Shown here: positions 1 through 5,957 of the stretch, piece by piece | Numbering within the stretch: the stretch's first letter is position 1 | Layout: every line of letters starts with the position of its first letter | DNA from: Candidatus Hydrogenedentota bacterium | GTDB lineage: Bacteria; Hydrogenedentota; Hydrogenedentia; Hydrogenedentales; SLHB01 | Reading direction: 5' to 3' | DNA: 9,251 nt | Assembly: GCA_007130675.1 (NCBI GenBank) | Contig: SLSB01000562.1 | Span: forward strand, 1 to 9,251 | The notes under the pieces: model-generated | Told to the model about the DNA's origin: nothing | What the model saw: the letters and a program-made list of their open reading frames with translations, nothing else | Databases searched by the model: none | Position numbers and translations under genes: made by a program

Positions 1-174
1 GATACGCAGACAGCGATCCAGGCGTGCATCGAGGTGTATGGACGTTTGAATGCCCAGATCCGAAACAGCCACGAGGTCATCTCGCGTCGCGAAAGCGTGC
101 CGTTCCGCGAAAAGTTCCGTTTACTGCCGACAAGCAAATACTGGCGCCTTCCCGTGGCGTTCTTACATTCGTAG
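1..174 (+). CDS. Squalene/phytoene synthase family protein, C-terminal fragment (5' end outside window)
   Basis: An open frame runs from the first base to a TAG at 172-174 and encodes the last 57 residues of a longer protein. The tail resembles the end of squalene/phytoene synthases (CrtB, CrtM, HpnC/HpnD). It has a helix containing Y-x-x-L-x-x-x-I, then an x-E-V-I-S-R-R-x-S-V-P segment matching the family's 'ydVfsRRasVp' pattern, then a basic F-R-E-K-F-R stretch. The catalytic aspartate-rich motifs lie upstream of the window, so the enzyme cannot be classed as phytoene, dehydrosqualene or squalene synthase. The desaturase gene starts 36 bp downstream on the same strand, which fits an enzyme making the colourless C30 or C40 precursor for this operon. 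The assignment rests on a short tail plus context and is moderately sure. Confidence 0.62.
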   Translation, partial: DTQTAIQACIEVYGRLNAQIRNSHEVISRRESVPFREKFRLLPTSKYWRLPVAFLHS

Positions 175-210
175 CGCGGGCCGCAAGCGCTTGGGTTCAG
201 TAGTTTGACG

Positions 211-1731
211 ATGTCATTAAACCGCCCTGCAAATAAACGTACAGCCCCACCCGCCGCAATCATTGGTGGGGGTCTTGCGGGTTTGAGCGCCGCCATTTAC
301 CTGCGCACCGCAGGAGTGCAGGTGTGTTTATACGAAGCCAACCCCCGGCTGGGCGGGCGGGCAAACCGCATCGAATCCAATGGTTTTCGTTTCGACACGG
401 GACCTTCTCTGTTGAATTACCCATGGGTTTTCGAGAGGGTGTTCGAGGCGGCGGGCGCGCGCATGGCCGACTATGTCGACCTGCTGCCCGTCGAGCCGGG
501 CGTCGCGTTTCAATGGCCAGACGGAACGCGGTTCGCGCTGTCGAGCGACCTGGCAGCCTTGATACGCTCGGTGGAGAGCATCGAGCCCGGCGCGGCGCCC
601 GGCCTGATGCGGTTTCTCAGCGACGCGGGCGCGAAATACGACATGGCGTTCGCAAAACTCGTCAATCGCAACGTGGACAACCCCGTGCGGTGGTTCTTCT
701 CGCTTTCGCCCCGCGAATTCAGACGCCTGAGCGTGTGGCGTTCGCTCTACGGCGAGATCGGCCGGTTCTTCAAGAGTCCGCGCATTCGTGAGGCCTTGGG
801 CTCCTATGGGATGTACTTGGGAGGTTCGCCGTTCGAGCTGCCGGGGTTTTTCTCGATCTTGCCCTACGGCGAACTGGCCTACGGCCTTTGGCTGCCGCGC
901 GGCGGAGTCTACGGCCTGGTGGAGGGGCTCGAGCGCCTGGCTCGCGAACTCGGGGTCGACATCTACACCAATACCCCCATCGAACGGATCGAGACCGCGG
1001 GCGGCGCTGTGCGCGGTGTGCGCCGGGCGAACGGCGAACTGGACGAGTTCTCCGTGGTTGTCTCGAATGTGGACGTCCCGACGACCGATTCCTCGCTTTT
1101 GGGCCACGAGCCGCGCATCGCGAAGCGCCGCGGCAGCATCCAGCGCACACGGATGACGCCGGGGGTGCTGACCTTCTATTGGGGGGTGCGGGGTGCGGTC
1201 AAAGGCATTGGCCATCATATGATCTTCTTGCCCGAGGATTACCGCAGCGCGTTTCATGATTTGTTCCGTGGCAGTGCCGTGCCGCGCGGGCTGCCATTTT
1301 ACGTAAGCGTGGCCTCGGCGACCGACGCGACGCTGGCGCCCGAAGGGCATTCCACGGTGTTTGTGCTTGTTCCGCTGCCGCTGCTCAGCCAGATGGGCGA
1401 TGTGGATTGGGATCAGCAGGTAGCCGAGGTCAGAGCACGCGTGCTCGAGCGACTTGACCGCCACGGGTGCGGCCTGACGGCCGACCGCATCGAAGTCGAG
1501 CACGTACTTACGCCTTGCGATTGGCGCGACCAGTTTGGCTTGTTCGACGGGTCGGCGTTTGGCGCCGCCCACACGCTGTTCCAAGTGGGCCCCTTTCGGG
1601 CGCGCAACTACGCCCGGGAACTACCGGGCATGTACTACACCGGAGCGAGCACCACGCCCGGCACGGGCATGCCTATGGTGATCTTGAGCGGCCAACTTAC
1701 CGCGCAGAGGGTTTTGGCGCATGAAGGTTGA
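211..1731 (+). CDS. CrtI-family carotenoid desaturase (phytoene/diapophytoene desaturase-like)
   Basis: This is a 506-residue FAD-dependent desaturase of the CrtI/CrtN superfamily, close to the usual 490-510 residues. The N-terminal Rossmann motif is I-I-G-G-G-L-A-G-L at about residues 17-25, followed by the family E-A-N-P-x-x-G-G-R and G-F-R-F-D-T-G-P-S motifs (about 42-66). The C-terminal FAD-binding signature is G-M-Y-Y-T-G-A-S-T-T-P-G-T-G-M-P-M at 473-489. It probably introduces conjugated double bonds into the polyene made by the upstream synthase, at the membrane. I chose the ATG at 211. A TTG at 205 would add two residues, and neither start has a good Shine-Dalgarno sequence, so coupling from the upstream gene is likely. 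Its last 11 bp overlap the next gene. The family is certain. The exact substrate and number of desaturations (CrtI, CrtN or CrtD type) are not readable from sequence alone. Confidence 0.93.
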   Translation: MSLNRPANKRTAPPAAIIGGGLAGLSAAIYLRTAGVQVCLYEANPRLGGRANRIESNGFRFDTGPSLLNYPWVFERVFEAAGARMADYVDLLPVEPGVAFQWPDGTRFALSSDLAALIRSVESIEPGAAPGLMRFLSDAGAKYDMAFAKLVNRNVDNPVRWFFSLSPREFRRLSVWRSLYGEIGRFFKSPRIREALGSYGMYLGGSPFELPGFFSILPYGELAYGLWLPRGGVYGLVEGLERLARELGVDIYTNTPIERIETAGGAVRGVRRANGELDEFSVVVSNVDVPTTDSSLLGHEPRIAKRRGSIQRTRMTPGVLTFYWGVRGAVKGIGHHMIFLPEDYRSAFHDLFRGSAVPRGLPFYVSVASATDATLAPEGHSTVFVLVPLPLLSQMGDVDWDQQVAEVRARVLERLDRHGCGLTADRIEVEHVLTPCDWRDQFGLFDGSAFGAAHTLFQVGPFRARNYARELPGMYYTGASTTPGTGMPMVILSGQLTAQRVLAHEG

Positions 1732-2497
1732 GCGGACAGGCGATGGCTCCCGCGCCTTTGTCGGGGTGCACGGCTGGGCGGGAAACAGCCGAACCTTCCG
1801 GCGCCTATGCGCATATATGCCGCCGGATGCCTCGTTCTACGCGACGGACTTGCCCGGATACGGCGAAACCCCTCCACCAAAAGACTGGTCACTCGACCGG
1901 GTTCTTGAACATATCGCCGAAATGGTGCGCGAGGTCGTGTCCGACGACATCACGCTCGTCTGCAATTGCGGCGGCGCGCAATTTGGCCTCGAGACGTTGC
2001 GGGTGCACGGTCTGCCCGTGCGGCGCGTAGTGCTCATCGACCCGTTCGCCTACTGCCCCTGGTACTTCAGGGTGTTCACGCTGGGAACATTCGGCCGCAA
2101 CGCATACTACACCACATTCGGGAACCCGCTCGGCCGGTTCTTCACGAACAACGCCCTGCGAAGACGCCGCCGCAAGGAAACCAACCTGACGGCCGCCTTC
2201 ACCCGCGTGAACCATGAAGTGGCCCACCGTTATCTGTGTTTCATGGTCTCGCTCGAGGATACCTTTCGTTTCCGCGGGCTTGACGTTGCGATAGACATCG
2301 CACACGGCGATCGCACGTTCAAGGCCGTGCGAAGCTCGCTGGCCATCTGGCGCGAAGTGTTCCCTGACGTTCGGATATGCGAGTTGGAGGGCGCCGGCCA
2401 CGAGCCCATTCGCGAGGCTACCGAGCAGCTCGCCAAGATCATTTTCGAAGACCCGCGCGGCGACAATGCGTCCAATCATCCGGGGGTGACGCAATGA
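1721..2497 (+). CDS. Alpha/beta-hydrolase with Cys at the nucleophile position, in carotenoid operon
   Basis: This 258-residue protein has the alpha/beta-hydrolase layout. There is an oxyanion-hole H-G-W at 17-19, then T-D-L-P-G-Y-G at 42-48, a strand leading to the nucleophile elbow C-N-C-G-G at 81-85, the acid-strand G-D at 196-197, and G-A-G-H-E at 224-228. The likely catalytic set is Cys83, Asp197 and His227. The usual elbow is G-x-S-x-G, so a Cys here and a Cys in place of the first Gly are unusual. A basic R-R-R-R-R-K run (147-152) sits in the cap region. I see no signal peptide or membrane segment. Start: ATG overlapping the desaturase stop by 11 bp, with an AGAGGG-like Shine-Dalgarno about 10 bp upstream. 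A role in adding or removing an acyl group on the carotenoid glycoside is inferred only from position next to the glycosyltransferase; a thioesterase or a non-catalytic protein is also possible. Confidence 0.85.
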   Translation: MKVERTGDGSRAFVGVHGWAGNSRTFRRLCAYMPPDASFYATDLPGYGETPPPKDWSLDRVLEHIAEMVREVVSDDITLVCNCGGAQFGLETLRVHGLPVRRVVLIDPFAYCPWYFRVFTLGTFGRNAYYTTFGNPLGRFFTNNALRRRRRKETNLTAAFTRVNHEVAHRYLCFMVSLEDTFRFRGLDVAIDIAHGDRTFKAVRSSLAIWREVFPDVRICELEGAGHEPIREATEQLAKIIFEDPRGDNASNHPGVTQ

Positions 2498-3630
2498 GCT
2501 TGATGGCCACAGCGATGCTCGTCCCTTGCGTTTTCGTTCTGGCCGTCGTGCTCATGAATATGCTGCTGTGGCCGCGGATTCCGTCGACGGAAGGAGGAGC
2601 TCTGCCCCCGGTTGCGGTGCTGATCCCTGCGCGCAATGAGGAGCATCGCCTCGGACCCTGTCTCGAAGCCGTCCTTGCTCAGGGAGCGCCCGTAGTCGAA
2701 GTGCTGGTGTACGACGACAACTCGAGCGATGGTACCCGCGCCCTGGCTGAACAGTTTCGCGAACGCGACCCCCGCATACGCGTCATTGACGGGGTTCCGC
2801 TGCCTCAAGGCTGGTGCGGCAAGCCATTCGCCTGCGCGCAACTCGCGCAGCACGCCGCGTCGGAATGGCTCTTGTTCCTCGATGCCGACACCCTTTTGGC
2901 CGAGCGAGCCGTCGCGGATATGCTTCACGAGGCGTTGAAACGCGAGGTGACGCTGTTGTCGTGTTGGCCCGGTCTGATCTGCGAATCCTTCTGGGAACGG
3001 GCCCTCATGCCCATGCTGAATTTCTGCGTGTTTACGTTGTTTCCCGCTCCGCTTGCCGTGTCACGCAATGACCCCTCGATGGGATTGGCCCACGGTGCGT
3101 GTCTTCTCATGCAGCGCGAGGCCTACCGCGCTGTGGGCGGCCACCAGACGGTGCGTGACGAGATCTTCGAGGACACCTTTCTTGCCCGGGCGTGGCGTGC
3201 ACGGGGCTTTCGCACCGTATGCCTTGATGGACAGGACGTGGCCCGCGTGCGTATGTACAGCACGTTCGGAGACATCTGGCGCGGTTTTCAGAAGAATTAC
3301 TATCCGGCGTTCCGGCATCACACAGGGTTTGTGCTGTTCTTGCTGTTCCATGCGTGGTGTTTCCTGCTGCCGTTCGTGATGATACCCGTGGCGCTCGCCA
3401 CTCGAGGGCCGTGGGAAACCTTTGCGGCCGTCTCCCTCCTGGTGGTGCTTATACGCGCGCTCATGGGGCTCCGTTTCGGGTATCCCGCGTGGTCCTCGGT
3501 CTTGCACCCTCTGGCCGAGGTGCTATTGCTGGCGCTGGGTCTCACGTCTTGGTGGAAATGCCGTTCCGGCCTCGGGGTTGAATGGAAAGGCCGCCGGTAC
3601 CGCACGAAACAGGACGAGGACAGACCATGA
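2494..3630 (+). CDS. Membrane-anchored family 2 glycosyltransferase, CrtQ/CruC/CruG-like
   Basis: This 378-residue GT2 enzyme probably transfers a sugar from a nucleotide-sugar donor to a hydroxylated or carboxylated carotenoid at the inner membrane. An N-terminal hydrophobic segment (about 3-25) precedes the GT-A domain. That domain shows V-A-V-L-I-P-A-R-N-E-E (40-50), D-D-N-S-S-D-G-T (74-81), G-W-C-G-K (106-110), the metal-binding D-A-D (130-132) and an E-D pair (226-227). W-R-G-F-Q-K-N (262-268) follows, then about three hydrophobic helices (277-352) and a closing V-E-W-K-G-R-x-Y (362-369) typical of carotenoid glucosyltransferases. The frame is open back to 2377. I chose the ATG at 2494 because it forms an ATGA overlap with the preceding stop and has a GGGGGTG-like site just upstream. 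HpnB-type hopanoid glycosyltransferases share several motifs and are the main alternative, but the neighbours favour a carotenoid acceptor. Confidence 0.88.
   Translation: MSLMATAMLVPCVFVLAVVLMNMLLWPRIPSTEGGALPPVAVLIPARNEEHRLGPCLEAVLAQGAPVVEVLVYDDNSSDGTRALAEQFRERDPRIRVIDGVPLPQGWCGKPFACAQLAQHAASEWLLFLDADTLLAERAVADMLHEALKREVTLLSCWPGLICESFWERALMPMLNFCVFTLFPAPLAVSRNDPSMGLAHGACLLMQREAYRAVGGHQTVRDEIFEDTFLARAWRARGFRTVCLDGQDVARVRMYSTFGDIWRGFQKNYYPAFRHHTGFVLFLLFHAWCFLLPFVMIPVALATRGPWETFAAVSLLVVLIRALMGLRFGYPAWSSVLHPLAEVLLLALGLTSWWKCRSGLGVEWKGRRYRTKQDEDRP
3616..3620 (+). promoter_or_regulatory. Shine-Dalgarno GAGGA setting the start of the second CrtI-family gene
   Basis: GAGGA lies 6 nt upstream of the ATG at 3627, inside the end of the glycosyltransferase gene. 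It supports 3627 as the start instead of an in-frame ATG at 3582, which would overlap the upstream gene by 49 bp and add 15 residues unlike any CrtI N-terminus. Confidence 0.75.
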
Positions 3631-5093
3631 TCAGCAAGACCCGACATGCCGTAATTGTTGGCGGCGGCCTTGGCGGGCTGGCGGCTGCGCTGCGCCTGAC
3701 CATGCGGGGCTGGCGCGTCACGGTGTGCGAACAAGACTCCGTTCTCGGCGGCAAGATGAGCCGGTGGCAATCCCAAGGCTTCCGGTTCGATACCGGCCCC
3801 TCGCTTATCACCCTGCCATGGATCTTCGAAGACCTGTTTGCGGCCGCAGGCGCCGACATGCGCGAACATCTCGAACTTGCACCACTCGAGCCCCTGGCCC
3901 GATATGTATATGCCGACGGTGTGCGTTTCGACTACACCACATCGATGCCGGGTTTGCTTCCAATTCTGCGCGACTGTGAAGGTTCGGCCGACGGGTTTTT
4001 TCGGTTTATGCGTCTGGGAGCCCAGATCTATGCGCTGTCAAAAGGGACGTTTTTGCGTCGCCCCGTGACCGCGCCGCCTGACCGCACGGTCTTGTCGGCG
4101 TTGCGCCACGCACCTCTGCTGCGTGGCTGGGGCAACTACCACAAGACGGTGTGCGCTTACTTCCGAAGTCCCCAATTGCGCCAGTTATTCGGGCGGTATC
4201 CAACCTATGTGGGGTCTTCCCCATACCAGACGCCGGCGACGCTCGCCATCATCCCCTATATCGAGTTTGCGTTTGGCGGTTGGTATGTTCAGGGCGGCCT
4301 GTACCGGATCGTCGAGACGCTCGTGGGGCTGCTCGACGAGCGCGGCGCTGAACTGCGAACCAACGCCCGCGTTGCGCGGATCGATGCTCCAAGCAACAGT
4401 GTCCAGGGTATCGAGCTTGAGAATGGCGACCGTCTGGCGGCCGATCTCGTAATCATGAACGGCGATACGAGCAGCTCGCCGGGCCTTCTCGGCGGCACCG
4501 TCACAAAATTGCCTGCCGCCGATCGCTCGCTGTCAGGATTGGTTCTTCTCGTGGGGATAAACCGGCGCGTCGCGGACCTGCACCATCACAATGTGTTTTT
4601 TTCGAGGGATTATGCCGAAGAGTTTCGCCAGCTGTTTATCGAGCGGCGTATACCCGATGACCCGACGGTGTATGTCAACGTGCCGAGTCAATCGGATCCA
4701 AGCTCGGCACCCCAGGGCGGCGAAGCGCTGTTTCTCATGATCAACGCCCCCGCGACCGGAGAGCAGTGGGATGGACCGCGTATCGCCGAAGCCCGGAATC
4801 GCGTGTTCAACCGGTTGCGGGCGTCAGGGTTTCCCGATATCGAAGGTCATATTGTCGTCGAGCATGCTGTCACTCCCCAAATGCTGGCCGAGCGTTTTGG
4901 TATGCCGGGCGGGGCCATCTACGGCCCGCATTCCCACGGTTGGCGCAAGACCTTCTTCCGCCCGCCCAACAAGGACAAGCACGTTCGCGGGTTGTATTAC
5001 GCCGGCGGTAGCGCCCATCCGGGCGGGGGGACGCCCATGGTGCTGCTTTCGGCCAAAATTACCGAGGAGCTGATTGCACGTTATGAAGAGTAG
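3627..5093 (+). CDS. Second CrtI-family FAD oxidoreductase (CrtD/CrtP-like carotenoid desaturase or oxidase)
   Basis: This 488-residue paralogue of the first desaturase shares its core motifs. The Rossmann motif V-I-V-G-G-G-L-G-G-L is at 9-18, with G-G-K (41-43) and G-F-R-F-D-T-G-P-S (51-59) after it. The C-terminal signature differs: G-L-Y-Y-A-G-G-S-A-H-P-G-G-G-T-P-M at 455-471. The H-P-G-G-G form, together with W-R-K-T-F-F-R-P-P-N (439-448), is more usual in CrtD 3,4-desaturases and CrtP/CrtNb terminal oxidases than in primary phytoene desaturases; this is family knowledge, not proof. A CrtD role fits the CruF-type hydratase gene next door, because CrtD acts on hydrated psi ends in known pathways. 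A CrtP-like oxidase role would fit a carboxyl-ester glycoside. It starts in an ATGA overlap with the glycosyltransferase gene and overlaps the hydratase gene by 11 bp. The family is certain; the reaction is open. Confidence 0.92.
   Translation: MISKTRHAVIVGGGLGGLAAALRLTMRGWRVTVCEQDSVLGGKMSRWQSQGFRFDTGPSLITLPWIFEDLFAAAGADMREHLELAPLEPLARYVYADGVRFDYTTSMPGLLPILRDCEGSADGFFRFMRLGAQIYALSKGTFLRRPVTAPPDRTVLSALRHAPLLRGWGNYHKTVCAYFRSPQLRQLFGRYPTYVGSSPYQTPATLAIIPYIEFAFGGWYVQGGLYRIVETLVGLLDERGAELRTNARVARIDAPSNSVQGIELENGDRLAADLVIMNGDTSSSPGLLGGTVTKLPAADRSLSGLVLLVGINRRVADLHHHNVFFSRDYAEEFRQLFIERRIPDDPTVYVNVPSQSDPSSAPQGGEALFLMINAPATGEQWDGPRIAEARNRVFNRLRASGFPDIEGHIVVEHAVTPQMLAERFGMPGGAIYGPHSHGWRKTFFRPPNKDKHVRGLYYAGGSAHPGGGTPMVLLSAKITEELIARYEE
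5064..5069 (+). promoter_or_regulatory. Shine-Dalgarno GAGGAG for the hydratase gene, start ambiguous
   Basis: GAGGAG lies 13 nt before the ATG at 5083 and only 4 nt before an in-frame TTG at 5074. The first spacing is long and the second is short, so the real start could be either. The difference is three residues. Confidence 0.55.
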
Positions 5094-5856
5094 AATCCTG
5101 TCTGGTTCAGCCGTCGCGATATATGCCCTGTTCTGGGGTGGAGGCGTGTTTTCGTACGTCGTGCTGGGCGAGCCCCCCGGTCACATGCAATGGGCGGGAC
5201 CGGTCTTCATGGCGCTGGCCATGGGCCTTGGTCTTGCGTATTCGTCCCCCCGGTACCGCGCGGCCTTGGTGTGTGCGGGAGTGGTCGGTTTTCTCGCTGA
5301 GCTGCTGGGGGTGTGGACCGGTTTCCCGTTTGGAGGTTACGTGTACACCGAGGCGTTCGCGCCCCTGCTTTTTGGGGTGCCCCTGGTGATGGTCTGCGCC
5401 TGGGCGGTGCTGGCCGGATACATCCACGCGCTGCTGGCGCCATGGATCCGGCATCCGGTGGCGCTCATGGCCGCTGGCGCGCTCGGCCTGACCGCAATAG
5501 ACCTCGTGCTCGACCCCGTCGCCGCGAACATCATGAATCTGTGGACATGGGAGCACGCAGGATATTACTACGGTATTCCCCTGAGCAATTTTGCCGGGTG
5601 GTTCGTGGTCGGGCTTGCCGTGTTTGGCGTATTGCTGCTGGTGGGGAAAGGGGAAACCGTTTCGCCGAAGCTGCGCCTGCTCGGGTTGACCATGGTGTTG
5701 TTTTTCACTGCCATTGCGATTGGACAGCGCCTGCTTTGGCCGGCCTGCTGGGGCTTGGCCCTGTGCGCGGGACATTTCGCCCTAATCCCCAAGAGAGATA
5801 CCCGCTCAGCCGCCGGGCCATTGGGCCACCGTTCCGGCGATCAAGCCGGCAATTGA
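5083..5856 (+). CDS. cruF: CruF-type carotenoid biosynthesis membrane protein (probable carotenoid 1',2'-hydratase)
   Basis: This 257-residue, strongly hydrophobic protein has about seven predicted membrane helices and the hallmarks of the carotenoid biosynthesis protein family (DUF422, Pfam Carot_synth family, as I recall). They are E-L-L-G-V-W-T-G-F-P-F-G-x-Y-x-Y (73-88), F-G-V-P-L (97-101), D-L-V-L-D-P-V-A (140-147), W-T-W-E-H-A-G-Y-Y-Y-G-I-P (154-166) and N-F-A-G-W-F (169-174). The conserved Glu and Asp residues are the likely active-site acids. Known members (CruF of Deinococcus and Synechococcus, and the archaeal bisanhydrobacterioruberin hydratase) add water across the psi-end double bond, giving a hydroxyl group. 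It is the last gene of the tightly coupled set, overlapping the upstream desaturase by 11 bp. A TTG at 5074 is a possible alternative start. About 20 hydrophilic residues after the last helix look unconserved. The family is sure; hydratase activity is inferred. Confidence 0.88.
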   Translation: MKSRILSGSAVAIYALFWGGGVFSYVVLGEPPGHMQWAGPVFMALAMGLGLAYSSPRYRAALVCAGVVGFLAELLGVWTGFPFGGYVYTEAFAPLLFGVPLVMVCAWAVLAGYIHALLAPWIRHPVALMAAGALGLTAIDLVLDPVAANIMNLWTWEHAGYYYGIPLSNFAGWFVVGLAVFGVLLLVGKGETVSPKLRLLGLTMVLFFTAIAIGQRLLWPACWGLALCAGHFALIPKRDTRSAAGPLGHRSGDQAGN

Positions 5857-5944
5857 GCCCACGCCTCTCAACCTCTACACTGATGGCATTGGCGAGCGCT
5901 GCCGGGTGTGCTTACGGCTTCGAAAATGTGCAGCAATATACGGG

Positions 5945-5950
5945 AAAGGA
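5945..5950 (+). promoter_or_regulatory. Shine-Dalgarno AAAGGA setting a GTG start
   Basis: AAAGGA lies 7 nt before the GTG at 5958, ideal spacing. The GTG opens directly into a hydrophobic signal-peptide stretch. An in-frame ATG at 5883 would put 25 extra, mostly polar residues in front of that stretch and has no comparable site, so the GTG is preferred. Confidence 0.7.
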
Positions 5951-5957
5951 TGATGAT

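Noticed and set aside
328..1584. A 418-residue minus-strand open frame opposite the first desaturase
   Set aside because: Its composition is shadow-like (many His, Arg, Gln, Ala) with no motif, and the + strand frame holds a complete CrtI family protein.
2377..2493. N-terminal extension of the glycosyltransferase by 39 residues
   Set aside because: It would overlap the hydrolase gene by 121 bp and adds an Arg-rich stretch. The ATGA start at 2494 gives a normal N-terminal membrane anchor.
5834..5849. Possible terminator hairpin CCGGC-gatcaa-GCCGG at the end of the carotenoid operon
   Set aside because: The stem is only 5 bp, lies inside the coding end of the hydratase gene and has no T-run after it.
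5857..5957. Promoter for the FG-GAP gene in the 101-bp gap
   Set aside because: A TTGGCG at 5889-5894 has no acceptable -10 partner at normal spacing, so no promoter can be supported by eye.
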